A stretch of DNA of 64,000 nucleotides from Actinomycetes bacterium (GTDB lineage Bacteria > Actinomycetota > Actinomycetes > Propionibacteriales > Propionibacteriaceae): NCBI GenBank assembly GCA_023393755.1, contig JAEXCA010000086.1, forward strand, positions 1 through 64,000. The letters are read 5' to 3'. Below, in pieces: positions 47,129 through 56,733 of the stretch. The notes under the pieces were generated by a model. It was not told the DNA's origin, did no database searches, and was given only the letters and a program-made list of their open reading frames with translations. The translations under genes and the position numbers were made by a program. Position 1 is the first letter of the stretch; every line of letters starts with the position of its first letter.

Positions 47129-47969
47129 AGGTGTCGCAGCTGCCCACCCCGCTGTCGTAGCCGGTGGCGAACCAGCGCTGCCGCTGCTCGCTGGAACCGT
47201 GCGTCCAGCTCTCCGGGTTCACCATGCCGCCCGACTGCTGCTGGATGTGGTCGTCCCCGACCGTGGCGGCGGCGTTCAGCGCATCGGCCAGTTCCTGCTT
47301 GGTCGGTGCCTTCAGGTAGGGCACGCCGTTGGCGTCCTTCTGCTCGGTCATGGCGCCCACCCAGGCGCCGGCGAAGCAGTCCGCCTGCAACTCCAGCCGC
47401 ACCCCGTTGCTGTCCGGGCCGGAGCCGTTGTTCGGGTACTTCGCCATGATGCCGGTGATGTTCTGGACGTGATGCCCGTACTCGTGCGCGACCACGTAGA
47501 GCTGGGCAAGGCTCTGCCCGGAGGCGCCGAACTGCTCGCGGAGGATCTGGAAGAAGGTCGGGTCGATGTAGACCCCTTCGTCGCCGGGGCAGTAGAAGGG
47601 CCCGACCGCATTGGATGCGGTGCCGCAGGCGGTCGGCGTCGAGCCGTCCACGATGGTCAGGGACGGCTTGCGGTAGTCCTCCAACTGGCTCGCCCAGAAC
47701 TGGTCCAGGGAGAGCGAGACGGCGGCGATCCGGCAGGCGTCGTCGGTATTGGCGTCCTGCCCGGTCTCGCAGGCCGCCAGCGAGGTCTGCTCGGCCGGCT
47801 GCTGGTTGCCGGTGTTGGTGAGCAGGCCGGTCAGGTCGGTGCCGGTGAACATGCTGATCAACAGCACGACGACGGTCGCCAGCCCGACACCGCCGCCGGC
47901 GATGGCGGCGGTGCGGCCGCGCCGGCGGGCGGTGTTGCCGCTGACGTCCGCGTTCGGGTTGAAAGTCAT
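47103..47969 (-). CDS. YpfJ-type neutral zinc metallopeptidase
   Basis: The 288-aa protein has a Gly/Asn-rich N-terminus, one membrane helix (about 21-42) and an extracytoplasmic metallopeptidase domain. The zinc motif HEYGHH lies near residue 162, followed by ELQADCFAGAW carrying the third ligand region. This matches the putative neutral zinc metallopeptidase family (YpfJ). TAGCCT (minus strand, 47981-47976) lies 6 nt before the ATG, implying a leaderless mRNA. Confidence 0.9.
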   Translation of the reverse strand: MTFNPNADVSGNTARRRGRTAAIAGGGVGLATVVVLLISMFTGTDLTGLLTNTGNQQPAEQTSLAACETGQDANTDDACRIAAVSLSLDQFWASQLEDYRKPSLTIVDGSTPTACGTASNAVGPFYCPGDEGVYIDPTFFQILREQFGASGQSLAQLYVVAHEYGHHVQNITGIMAKYPNNGSGPDSNGVRLELQADCFAGAWVGAMTEQKDANGVPYLKAPTKQELADALNAAATVGDDHIQQQSGGMVNPESWTHGSSEQRQRWFATGYDSGVGSCDTFTIPARKL

Positions 47970-48066
47970 GGCCAGAGGCTAGCGCGACCTCCGGAACGCG
48001 CCGAGCCCGACAACCGGATCGCGATAGGGTGAAGCGGAACTCTGTGACGGATGTGAAAGGCCGACG

Positions 48067-50151
48067 ATGACCAACCCCCTCAGCTGGAACGAACTCGATC
48101 AGCGCGCCGTGGATACCGCCCGGGTGCTGGCGGCGGACGCGGTGGAGAAGGTGGGCAATGGCCACCCGGGTACGGCGATCTCGTTGGCGCCGGTGGCCTA
48201 TCTGCTGTACCAGAAGGTGATGAACGGCGATCCGTCCGATCCGGGCTGGACCGGGCGCGACCGGTTCGTGCTGTCGGCCGGGCATTCCTCGCTGACCCAG
48301 TACACCCAGCTGTTCCTGGCCGGCTACGGGCTGGAGATCGACGACCTCGCCGCGCTGCGGACCGAGGGTTCGCTGACCCCGGGGCACCCCGAGGTGGGTC
48401 ACACCGCCGGTGTGGAGTGCACCACCGGGCCGTTGGGCGCGGGGGTCGCCAATGCCGTGGGGTTCGCGATGGCCGCCCGGCGGGAGCGGGCGCTGCTGGC
48501 GCCGGACGCGGCCCTGGGCAGCTCGGTGTTCGACCACTTCGTCTACTGCATCGCCGGGGACGGCTGCATGCAGGAGGGCGTCTCCGGTGAGGCCTCCTCG
48601 CTGGCCGGCGCGCAGAAGCTGGGCAACCTCGTCCTGATCTACGACGACAACCGGATCTCGATCGAGGGGGAGACCCAGATCGCGTTCACCGAGGACGTCG
48701 CGGCCCGCTACGCCGCCTACGGCTGGCACGTCCAGCACGTCGACTGGACCAACGGCGGCACCGGCTACGAGGAGAACGTCCAGGCGCTGTACGACGCCAT
48801 CGAGGCCGCCAGGGCGGTCACCGACAAGCCGTCCTTCATCAAGCTGACCACGGTGATCGGCTGGCCGCTGCCGACCAAGGCCGGCCACCACAGCGTCCAC
48901 GGCGCCAAGCTGGGCGGCGAGGAGGTCGCCGCGCTGAAGACCGAACTGGGCTTCGACCCGGCGGCGAACTTCGCGGTGGACGCGGCGGTGCTGGAGCACA
49001 CCCGGTCGAACGCCGCCGCCCGGGCCGCCGAGGCCAAGGCGGCCTGGAACGCCCGCTTCGAGGCCTGGCAGGCCGCCAATCCGGAGGGTGCCGCGCTCTA
49101 CGAGCGGCTCCGGGCCCGCCGGCTCCCTGACGGACTCGAGGCCGCGCTGCCGGTCTTCCCGGCCGGCAAGAAGGCCACCCGCGCCGCCTCCGGCGAGGTG
49201 TTGTCGGCGCTGGCCGACGCCGTTCCCGAACTGTGGGGCGGTTCGGCCGACCTGGCCGGTTCGAACAACACCACGATGAAGGGACAGCCGTCCTTCCTGC
49301 CGCCGGAGCAGTCCAGCCACGACTTCGTCGGTGACTACAACGGCCGCACCCTCCACTTCGGCATCCGCGAGCACGCGATGGGCAACATCCTCAACGGCAT
49401 CACGCTCTCCGGGCTGACCCGTCCCTACGGGGCCACCTTCCTGGTCTTCGCCGACTACATGCGCACCCCGGTGCGGCTGGCGGCGCTGTCGAAGATCCCG
49501 ACCATCTTCGTCTGGTCGCACGACTCGGTCGGCGTCGGCGAGGACGGGCCGACCCACCAGCCGATCGAGCACCTCGCCACGCTGCGCGCCATTCCCGGGC
49601 TGGACGTGGTCCGTCCGGCCGACGCCAACGAGACCGCGCAGGCCTGGGCGCAGGCGCTGCGGCACACCGATCGCCCGACCGCGCTGATCCTGACCCGCCA
49701 GGACGTGCCGACCATCGAGCGGGGCGAGGGCGCTGCGGCGCCCGCCGAACTGCTGGCCAGGGGCGGCTACACGCTGCTGGACGCCTCCACCGGCGAGCCG
49801 GCGGTCGTCCTGCTGGGCACCGGTTCGGAGGTCTCGGTGGCGGTGGCCGCGCGGGAGCAGCTCGAGGCCGAGGGGATCCCCACCCGGGTGGTGTCGCTGC
49901 CGTGCCTGGAGTGGTTCGCCGCCCAGCCGGCCGAGTACCGCGCCGAGGTGATCCCGGCCGCCGCGGCGAAGGTCTCGATCGAGGCCGGGGTCGCGATGGG
50001 CTGGCGGGAACTGGTCGGCGACTCCGGCGAGATCCTGTCGATCGAGCACTTCGGCGAGTCCGCCGCCGGGCCGCTGCTGCTGGCCAAGTACGGCTTCACC
50101 GCCGAGAACGTGGCCGCCAGGGCCAAGCTGGCCCTTTCCCGGCAGAACTGA
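48067..50151 (+). CDS. tkt: Transketolase
   Basis: The 694-aa protein has the thiamine diphosphate motifs GNGHPGTA, GDGCMQEGVSGEA (the GDG...N motif) and HDSVGVGEDGPTHQP, and the DYMR segment of the pyrimidine domain. It transfers two-carbon units in the pentose phosphate pathway. A TAGGGT -10 (about 48025) and GAAAGG before the ATG give a leadered message. A large hairpin follows the stop. Confidence 0.96.
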   Translation: MTNPLSWNELDQRAVDTARVLAADAVEKVGNGHPGTAISLAPVAYLLYQKVMNGDPSDPGWTGRDRFVLSAGHSSLTQYTQLFLAGYGLEIDDLAALRTEGSLTPGHPEVGHTAGVECTTGPLGAGVANAVGFAMAARRERALLAPDAALGSSVFDHFVYCIAGDGCMQEGVSGEASSLAGAQKLGNLVLIYDDNRISIEGETQIAFTEDVAARYAAYGWHVQHVDWTNGGTGYEENVQALYDAIEAARAVTDKPSFIKLTTVIGWPLPTKAGHHSVHGAKLGGEEVAALKTELGFDPAANFAVDAAVLEHTRSNAAARAAEAKAAWNARFEAWQAANPEGAALYERLRARRLPDGLEAALPVFPAGKKATRAASGEVLSALADAVPELWGGSADLAGSNNTTMKGQPSFLPPEQSSHDFVGDYNGRTLHFGIREHAMGNILNGITLSGLTRPYGATFLVFADYMRTPVRLAALSKIPTIFVWSHDSVGVGEDGPTHQPIEHLATLRAIPGLDVVRPADANETAQAWAQALRHTDRPTALILTRQDVPTIERGEGAAAPAELLARGGYTLLDASTGEPAVVLLGTGSEVSVAVAAREQLEAEGIPTRVVSLPCLEWFAAQPAEYRAEVIPAAAAKVSIEAGVAMGWRELVGDSGEILSIEHFGESAAGPLLLAKYGFTAENVAARAKLALSRQN

Positions 50152-50222
50152 ACAAATCGACCTCCAGATCGCGGTCTGCGGCCTGATCGCGGGCCTTGCG
50201 GCTGATCTGGAGGCCGATTTGT
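50152..50222 (+). terminator. 19-bp hairpin after tkt
   Basis: ACAAATCGACCTCCAGATC (50152-50170) pairs with GATCTGGAGGCCGATTTGT (50204-50222) at 18 of 19 positions. The 33-nt loop itself holds GGCC/GGCC arms. It begins at the tkt stop codon and probably ends its transcript. Confidence 0.6.
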
Positions 50223-50312
50223 CAGGAACGCCTCGTTCCCCGGGGCGTAGCCTCGGTCCGCGGGCTGGCGAGCGCAGCGGCGAACCGTCGCCGGGCGGCT
50301 AGTCTCGCTCGG

Positions 50313-51251
50313 GTGAACCCCATCGTCGCCCGACGGTTGCGCGCCAACGCGCTGCTGCTGCTCGCCTCGGCGATCTGGGGCTTCGCCTTCGTCGCGCAGC
50401 GGGTGGGGGCGGAGTCGATCGACGCCTTCACCTTCAACGCGGCCCGGTTCGCGATGGGTGCCGCGGCGCTGGTGCCGGTGGTCTGGTGGCTGGACCGCCG
50501 CCGCCGGGTGCCCCGCCCGATCCGCGCGCAGGCCACCCGCGCGGTGATCCTGCCAGGGCTGATCGCCGGCCTCCTGTTGGCGGTCGCGGTCGGGATGCAG
50601 CAGCTCGCCATGAGCCACACCACCGCCGGCAACGCCGCCTTCATCACCGGCCTCTACATGGTGTTCGTGCCGATCGTGGCGGCCTTCCGCGGCCACCGGT
50701 CGAGCTGGACCACCGTGGTCGGCATCGGGCTGGCGCTGGTCGGGCTGTACTTCGTCGCGGTCGGCGACGACTTCGGCATCAGCTTCGGCGACGCCATCGT
50801 GCTGGGCTCCACCTTCGTGTGGACGGTGCAGATCCTGGTGATCGAGCACTACAGCCGGCGGCTGTCGGCGCTGCGGTTCTCGATCGCCCAGTTCACCTGG
50901 TGCGCGGCGATCAGCGCGGTCGCGGCGCTGCTGCTGGACGATCGGCCGTTCGCCGGCCTCGGCGAGGGCCTGATCCCGCTGCTCTACGGCGGGCTGCTGT
51001 CGGTCGGCGTCGCGTACACCCTGCAGGTGATCGCCCAGCGGGACGCACTGGCCAGCCACGCCGCGCTGATCATGTCCGCCGAGGCGGTGTTCGGCGCGCT
51101 GGGCGGGGCGCTGCTGCTGGGCGAGAACATGGGGGTGCGGGGCTACTCCGGTGCCGCCCTGATGGCCGCCGGGATCGCGCTGACCCAGTGGCGGACGGAA
51201 TCCGTACCGCCACCGGCGCCGCGGCGCGAACCACTGCGCTCGCTCACGTAG
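50313..51251 (+). CDS. EamA/DMT superfamily transporter
   Basis: The 312-aa protein has ten membrane helices in two EamA repeats (ALLLLASAIWGFAFVAQRVG to about 150, and GDAIVLGSTFVWTVQILVIEHY to 290, each closing with the AxFxxG-type strand AEAVFGALGGALLLGE). These carriers export or import small metabolites. TAGTCT (50300-50305) 7 nt before the GTG supports a leaderless start. Confidence 0.9.
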   Translation: MNPIVARRLRANALLLLASAIWGFAFVAQRVGAESIDAFTFNAARFAMGAAALVPVVWWLDRRRRVPRPIRAQATRAVILPGLIAGLLLAVAVGMQQLAMSHTTAGNAAFITGLYMVFVPIVAAFRGHRSSWTTVVGIGLALVGLYFVAVGDDFGISFGDAIVLGSTFVWTVQILVIEHYSRRLSALRFSIAQFTWCAAISAVAALLLDDRPFAGLGEGLIPLLYGGLLSVGVAYTLQVIAQRDALASHAALIMSAEAVFGALGGALLLGENMGVRGYSGAALMAAGIALTQWRTESVPPPAPRREPLRSLT

Positions 51252-51287
51252 CATGGGCAGCGGCATTCCGCCCCAGAGAGGAAGACA

Positions 51288-53039
51288 GTGGCTTCGTCCC
51301 AGCCCCGCAAGAGGTTGTCCACCACCACCCGCGTCGCGCTGTGGACCGGTGGTGCCCTGGTCGTGGTGCTCGGCGGCGCCTACGCGGCGGGGTACGTGCT
51401 GGCCGGCGACAACCTGCCGCGCAACACCACCATCGAGGGGGTCAAGGTCGGTGGGCTGACCGCCGAGACCGCCCAGGCCAAGCTTCGCGAGGGCCTGGCC
51501 GACCGGGCCGACGCCCCGCTCACCATCACCGCCGGCGAGGCATCGATCAGCGCCACCCCGGCCGAGCTGGGCCTGGGGGTCGACTACGCGGCCTCGGTCG
51601 CCGCGGCCGGCGGCGGGCGCACCCTCAACCCGGTCGAGATGGTCAACGTGCTGTTCGGCGGCGACGACCACCCGGCGGAGCTGACCGTCGACCAGGCCGC
51701 GCTGGACGCCCGACTGGCCACCCTCGCCGAGAAGGTCGACGTCGAGGCCGCCGATGCCGCGCTCGCCTACGACGAGGGCCAGCCGAAGGTCACCCCGGGG
51801 GTCGACGGTACGGCGCTGCAGCTCGCCGAGACCAGTGAGGCGGTCCGCGCGGGCTACCTGCATGCCACCACCGTCGAGGCGGTGGTGAACACCACCGAAC
51901 CGGCCGTGACCACGGCCGAGGCCGAACAGGTCGTCGCCACGATCGCCAGGCCGGCGATCGCCGAGCCGGTCATCGTCCAGGTCGGTGGCAAGGGCACCGT
52001 GACCATCGAACCGGACGCGATCGCCAAGACGCTGAGCTTCACCGCCGCCAACGGCGAGCTGACCCCGAACCTGGACGGCAAGAAGCTGGCCGCCGGCCTG
52101 AACTCCCAACTGGACGAACTCGGGCTGACCAAGCCCAAGGACGCGAAGTTCACCATCAAGCGCGGCGGCAAGCCGACGGTCGTGGAATCCGTCGACGGCG
52201 AGGGCATCGATCCCGCGCAACTCGCCCAGGCCGTGCTGCCGGCGCTCAGCCAGACCGGCGACCGGACGGTCAGCGTCGACGTCGGCTCGCGTCCGGCCTC
52301 GTTCACCACACAGGACGCCAAGGCCGCGGGGGTGAAGGAGGTGACCGGCGAGTTCACCACCTACTTCCCGGGCAGCGCCTACCGCTACAACAACATCGGC
52401 CTGGCCGCCAAGAAGATCAACGGCACCTACGTCGCGCCGGGGGAGACCTTCTCGCTGAACGCCCGGCTGGGCGAGCGCACCCCCGAGGCCGGCTGGATGC
52501 GGGGCGGCGGCATCGCCAACGGCAAGATCGACCCGAACATCTACGGCGGCGGGATCTCCCAGGCGACCACGACGCTGTTCAACGCGATCTTCTTCGCCGG
52601 GCTGGAGGACGTCTACCACAAGCCCCACTCGCTCTACTTCAGCCGCTATCCCAAGGGTCGCGAGGCCACGCTGGACTGGAAGATGGTTGACATGAAGTTC
52701 AGGAACGACTCCGAGTACGGCGTCGTTCTGCAGGCCTGGATCACCGGCAAGACCGGTAGCCAGGGCTCGGTCACCGTCCGGGTCTGGTCGACCAAGACCT
52801 ACACCAAGGTGAAGGCCTCCAAGCCGGTGCAGAGCAACTGGCGCGCGCCGGGCAAGCCGATCTACAACACCTCGAAGGACTGCGTGCCGCAGTCGGCGAT
52901 GAGCGGCTTCGACGTCAGCTACAACCGGCTGTTCTACCAGGGCAAGAAGCTGGTCAAGAAGGAACCCTTCTTCTGGTCCTACAACAGCCTGACCCCGGTG
53001 GTCTGCGGCGAGAAGCCGGACGGGAAGAAGAGCGACTAG
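51288..53039 (+). CDS. VanW family protein with peptidoglycan-binding-like repeats
   Basis: The 583-aa protein has one N-terminal membrane helix (about 17-38), two YoaR/PG-binding-4-like domains (about 50-150 and 180-310; NTTIEGVKVGGLT opens the first) and a C-terminal VanW domain (GEFTTYFPGSAYRYNNI to about 540) with GGGISQATTTLFNA. It is presumably anchored outside the membrane in cell-wall metabolism. Original VanW sits in vanB clusters, but its function is unknown. GAGAGGAAG precedes the GTG, and a TAGCAT -10 lies near 51249. Confidence 0.92.
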   Translation: MASSQPRKRLSTTTRVALWTGGALVVVLGGAYAAGYVLAGDNLPRNTTIEGVKVGGLTAETAQAKLREGLADRADAPLTITAGEASISATPAELGLGVDYAASVAAAGGGRTLNPVEMVNVLFGGDDHPAELTVDQAALDARLATLAEKVDVEAADAALAYDEGQPKVTPGVDGTALQLAETSEAVRAGYLHATTVEAVVNTTEPAVTTAEAEQVVATIARPAIAEPVIVQVGGKGTVTIEPDAIAKTLSFTAANGELTPNLDGKKLAAGLNSQLDELGLTKPKDAKFTIKRGGKPTVVESVDGEGIDPAQLAQAVLPALSQTGDRTVSVDVGSRPASFTTQDAKAAGVKEVTGEFTTYFPGSAYRYNNIGLAAKKINGTYVAPGETFSLNARLGERTPEAGWMRGGGIANGKIDPNIYGGGISQATTTLFNAIFFAGLEDVYHKPHSLYFSRYPKGREATLDWKMVDMKFRNDSEYGVVLQAWITGKTGSQGSVTVRVWSTKTYTKVKASKPVQSNWRAPGKPIYNTSKDCVPQSAMSGFDVSYNRLFYQGKKLVKKEPFFWSYNSLTPVVCGEKPDGKKSD

Positions 53040-53124
53040 CCCGCGGGCGTCGGTGGTGGCGACACGGACGGGGAGGTCTCCGGTCCGCGCCCGGACCGAA
53101 GACCTCCCGTGAGCCGATGCCGGG

Positions 53125-54309
53125 TCACCGGCCGCCGGGGGCACCCCCCGGCTGGCCGCCCATCATCTGATTCGTCAGTTCGGTGACCTGCTGGCCGTTG
53201 ACGGTGATCGTGCCGCCGGTGAGGGTGCCGGTGCCGTCGTAGTCGAAGGACGACTGCGCGGTGATGTCGATCGTGCCGCCGGTGATGGTCAGGTCGCCGT
53301 TGCTGTCGATCGCGTCGGTGTCGCCGGCCGCCATGGTGACGGAGAGGTTGCCGCCGTTGATGGTGATGCTGAGCCCGTCGGTGATGATCTCCGAGGCGGA
53401 GGCGTTGAGGCCGTCGTCGCTGGCGTTGACGGTGATGTCGCCGTCGTCGATCACGATGACCGGCGCCTCGATCCCCTCGACGGAGTCGGTGGCGATGGTG
53501 CCGCCGGTGATCCGGAGCTGCTGTTCGGCCTTGATCGCGTCGTCGCCGGAGGTGATCGTGATCACCCCGTCGGTGATGGTGAGCCGGCCCAGGCCGAGGT
53601 CGGTGTCGTTGCTGGCCTTCATGCCGTCGCCGGTGGCGTCGATGGTGATGGTTCCGCCGTCGATGGTGAGGGAGTCCTTGCCGCGGATGCCGTCGTCCGC
53701 GCTGGTCAGGTTGATCGTCCCGGACTCGATCCACAGGTCGTCCTTGCCGACGATGCCGTCGGCGAAGGTGGCGGTGAGGTTCAGCGTGCCGCTGCCGGTG
53801 ATCACCAGGTCGTCGGAGGACCAGATCGCGCCGTCGATCTCCTCGTCGTCGCGGCTGGCCGCGTCCGACACGGTGTTGGTGGTGCCCTCGGCCAACTCCA
53901 GGACGGTCAGCTCGGCATTGTCGATCTGGATGGCGGCGCCGACGCTGCTGGCGATGGTCGCGTTGTCCAGGACGATCCGCACGTAGCCGTCGGTGTCCAC
54001 CGTCACCTGCCCGGTGGAGGTTCCGGTGAGGACGTACGTCCCGGCCTCGGTGATCGCGAGGCCTTCGTCGGTGAGGGTGACGTCGGTGGTCGGCAGGCTG
54101 CTCCAGTCGATGTCGGGGACGGACCCGGCCGCCTCAGTCGTGCCCGTCGTCTGAGTCGTGCCCGTCGTCTGAGTCGTGGTGGTCGATCCGGTCGTGGTGG
54201 TCGAGACCACCGCGGTGTCCTGGCCGGAGGTGGTGGCTGCGACCGCGATGCCCGCGATCGGCAGGACCACGGCAACCGCGCCGGCGGCGAGTGCAGTGAG
54301 GAGCTTCAT
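53125..54309 (-). CDS. Secreted carbohydrate-binding domain protein (DUF4353-like)
   Basis: The 394-aa protein has a Sec signal peptide (MKLLTALAAG to about residue 25, AVA-A cleavage), a Thr-rich low-complexity linker (about 33-62) built on 18-bp DNA repeats, and a long array of short beta strands with GGTI, DDGI and DGLNA turns, typical of the right-handed helix called carbohydrate-binding domain DUF4353. The C-terminus is Gly/Pro rich. It is probably cell-surface or extracellular. AAGGGAAG lies 5 bases before the ATG. Confidence 0.85.
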   Translation of the reverse strand: MKLLTALAAGAVAVVLPIAGIAVAATTSGQDTAVVSTTTTGSTTTTQTTGTTQTTGTTEAAGSVPDIDWSSLPTTDVTLTDEGLAITEAGTYVLTGTSTGQVTVDTDGYVRIVLDNATIASSVGAAIQIDNAELTVLELAEGTTNTVSDAASRDDEEIDGAIWSSDDLVITGSGTLNLTATFADGIVGKDDLWIESGTINLTSADDGIRGKDSLTIDGGTITIDATGDGMKASNDTDLGLGRLTITDGVITITSGDDAIKAEQQLRITGGTIATDSVEGIEAPVIVIDDGDITVNASDDGLNASASEIITDGLSITINGGNLSVTMAAGDTDAIDSNGDLTITGGTIDITAQSSFDYDGTGTLTGGTITVNGQQVTELTNQMMGGQPGGAPGGR

Positions 54310-54454
54310 CGTTCTTCCCTTCCCTTGGGGTCTTCGTCCTTGTCGAGGAGTCAACCAAGGGAGGTTGTGCGCTTCCTGTGCGGTTCGTGTGCCCGCTGCA
54401 TGAACAGCTTGTGGGTTCGCTGTCACGCCCGGTGGCCCGGTCGCCGCCGACGGG

Positions 54455-55522
54455 TCAGCTGGCGATGCTCTCCAGGAGGACCCGTCCGTCCGCGACGTTC
54501 AGCCCGGCGGCCAGCGCCGGATCCTGCGCGACCGCTGCCTGCCAGCCCTGGTCGGCCAGCTTCAGCACGTACGGCAGGGTCACGTTGGTCAGCGCCCGGG
54601 TGGAGGTGGCCGGCACTGCTCCCGGCATGTTCGCCACGCAGTAGAACAGGCTGCGATGCACCGGGTAGGTCGGGTCGTCGTGCGTGGTCGGACGCGAGCC
54701 CTCGAAGCAGCCGCCCTGGTCGATCGCGATGTCCACCAGCACGCTGCCGGGCCGCATCCGGCGGATCATCCGGTCGGTGACCAGCTTGGGGGCCGCGGCG
54801 CCCGGAACCAGCACCGCCCCGATCACCAGGTCGGCATGCTCCACGCAGTCGGCGATGTCCAGCGCGGTCGACATCCGGGTGCGGATCCGGCCGCCGAACT
54901 CGCTCTCCAGTTGCCGCAGCCGCGGGACGGACAGGTCGATCACCGTCACGTCCGCGCCCAGTCCGATGGCGTTCGCCGCGGCCTGGGTGCCGGCGACGCC
55001 GCCACCGAGGATGACCACGTTGGCGCGGGGGGCGCCGGCCACGCCGCCCATCAGCACGCCGCCACCGCCGTAGGGTCCCATCAGGTGGTAGGCGCCGACC
55101 ATGGTGGCCAGCCGGCCGGCCACCTCGCTCATCGGGGTGAGCAGCGGCAACGATCCGTCCGCGGCGCGCACCGTCTCGTACCCGATCCCGACCGCGCCGG
55201 AGCTGCACAGCGCCCGGGTGCACTCCGGCGACGCCGCCAGGTGGAGGTAGGTGAACAGCACCTGGCCCGCGCGCAGCCGGTCGTACTCCGGCCCGATCGG
55301 CTCCTTGACCTTGACGACCAGCTCGGCCTGCCAGACCTCCTCGACCGCGGCCACCTCGGCCCCGGCGTCCAGGTAGTCCTGGTCGGCGAAGCCGGAACCT
55401 CGCCCGGCACCGGATTCGACCAGGACCCGGTGGCCGTGGGACACCAGCCGGTTCGCCCCGGACGGGGTCACGCCCACCCGGTACTCGTTGTTCTTCAGTT
55501 CGCGCGGCACGCCGATGATCAT
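54455..55522 (-). CDS. ald: Alanine dehydrogenase
   Basis: The 355-aa protein has the signature GVPRELKNNEYRVGVTPSG, a catalytic Lys/His context (VKVKEP, TYLHLAASPE) and the NAD-binding loop ILGGGVAGTQAA with a downstream Asp (VTVIDLS). It interconverts L-alanine and pyruvate with NAD, releasing ammonia. AAGGAG is 5 bases upstream of the ATG. It may pass amino nitrogen from the amino-sugar cluster downstream, but the strands alone do not prove shared regulation. Confidence 0.95.
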   Translation of the reverse strand: MIIGVPRELKNNEYRVGVTPSGANRLVSHGHRVLVESGAGRGSGFADQDYLDAGAEVAAVEEVWQAELVVKVKEPIGPEYDRLRAGQVLFTYLHLAASPECTRALCSSGAVGIGYETVRAADGSLPLLTPMSEVAGRLATMVGAYHLMGPYGGGGVLMGGVAGAPRANVVILGGGVAGTQAAANAIGLGADVTVIDLSVPRLRQLESEFGGRIRTRMSTALDIADCVEHADLVIGAVLVPGAAAPKLVTDRMIRRMRPGSVLVDIAIDQGGCFEGSRPTTHDDPTYPVHRSLFYCVANMPGAVPATSTRALTNVTLPYVLKLADQGWQAAVAQDPALAAGLNVADGRVLLESIAS

Positions 55523-55605
55523 GAGGGCTCCTTCGGGAGGGACGTGGTGAGGACGGGGAGGAATGAGAACGTTGTGGTACCCGGTTGGACCGGATCAGGC
55601 CGACG

Positions 55606-56733
55606 TCACTGGGGGACGCCGCGGGACCAGACGGCCTTCACGGCGAGATCGGAACCCAGCTGCACGACGTCGGCCAGACCGCCGATCGCCAGCTCGCCGA
55701 TCCCGGCAGCGCCGATCGTCCGCGCCGGCGTCGCGGTGGCTGCCCGGATCACGGCGGGCAACGGAACCCCCGCGGCGTGGGCGACCTTCACCGCGCGTTC
55801 CAGGGTCAGCGTCGAGCCGGCCAGCGAGCCGTGCTCGCCCAGCCTGGCGATGCCGTCGCGGACGGTCACCAGGTGCGCCCCCAGTGGGTACTCGCCGTCG
55901 GGCGCGCCGGCGGCGGCCATGGCGTCGGTGACCAGCGCCACCCGTCCCGGCGCGAGCCGGAACAGCAGCCGGATGACGGCCGGGTCGACGTGCACCCCGT
56001 CGGCGATCAGCTCGAGGGTCGCCCCGGCGTCGAGCGCGGCGACGATCGGGCCGGGCTCGCGATGGTGGATGCCCGGCATCCCGTTGAAGGCGTGGGTGAG
56101 CAGGCTGGCTCCGCGACGGTAGGCGGCCGCCGCCTGATCGGTGGTCGCCGAGGTGTGGCCGACGGCGATCCGGACCCCGGCGTCGAGCAGCAGGTCGAGC
56201 ACCTCGGCACAGGCATGCTCCGGTGCCAGGGTGATCTGCCGCAGGCAGCCGTCGGCGACCGTCAGCAGCTCCCTCACCAGCGCCGGCGTCGGTACCAGCA
56301 GCAGCTGCTCGTCGTGGGCGCCGCGGTGGCCGGCGTCCAGGAACGGGCCCTCCAGATGCGCTCCGAGGATCCGCGGGTCGGCCAGCCGGGCGAGCCGGAT
56401 GCTGTCCAGCCGGGCCAGCAGGAGGTCGAACGGGGCGGTGGCCAGCGACACCACCACGCTGGTGGTGCCCCGGCCGCGGTGGAAGCCGGCCAGACCGTGG
56501 ACGTGGTCGATCCCGTCCTCGCTGGAGTGGCCGCCGCCGCCGTGGCAGTGGATGTCGACGAAGCCGGGGCAGACGTAGTCCCCGTCGGCGTCGTGTACGG
56601 TGCCGGCCGGCCGCCAGCTGTCCCCGGTACCCCGCCGCCGGATCCGGTCGCCCTCCAGCAGCAGCCAGCCGTTCTCGACGATCCGGTCGTGCTCGACCAG
56701 CCGGGCGTTGTGGATCAACAGGCCTTCGGTCAT
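55606..56733 (-). CDS. nagA: N-acetylglucosamine/galactosamine-6-phosphate deacetylase
   Basis: The 375-aa protein is an amidohydrolase of the NagA/AgaA family. It shows the metal motif DIHCHGGGGH, the EGPFLD motif, the H-x-x-A-TxxH-AFNGM segment (GHTSATTD then LTHAFNGMPGIHHREPG) and the catalytic TDAMAA. It removes acetate from GlcNAc-6-P or GalNAc-6-P. The neighbours (AgaS-like protein and a tagatose-bisphosphate-type aldolase) favour the GalNAc substrate, so AgaA may be the better name. It is the last gene of the cluster and overlaps the aldolase gene by 4 bases (ATGA). Confidence 0.92.
   Translation of the reverse strand: MTEGLLIHNARLVEHDRIVENGWLLLEGDRIRRRGTGDSWRPAGTVHDADGDYVCPGFVDIHCHGGGGHSSEDGIDHVHGLAGFHRGRGTTSVVVSLATAPFDLLLARLDSIRLARLADPRILGAHLEGPFLDAGHRGAHDEQLLLVPTPALVRELLTVADGCLRQITLAPEHACAEVLDLLLDAGVRIAVGHTSATTDQAAAAYRRGASLLTHAFNGMPGIHHREPGPIVAALDAGATLELIADGVHVDPAVIRLLFRLAPGRVALVTDAMAAAGAPDGEYPLGAHLVTVRDGIARLGEHGSLAGSTLTLERAVKVAHAAGVPLPAVIRAATATPARTIGAAGIGELAIGGLADVVQLGSDLAVKAVWSRGVPQ

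Noticed and set aside
49767..53144. 1125-aa minus-strand ORF opposite tkt, EamA and VanW
   Set aside because: Shadow of three well-supported plus-strand genes.
53125..54309. CRISPR-like short repeats in the Thr-rich region
   Set aside because: The 18-bp repeats are contiguous and encode a Thr-rich linker of a secreted protein, with no spacers.
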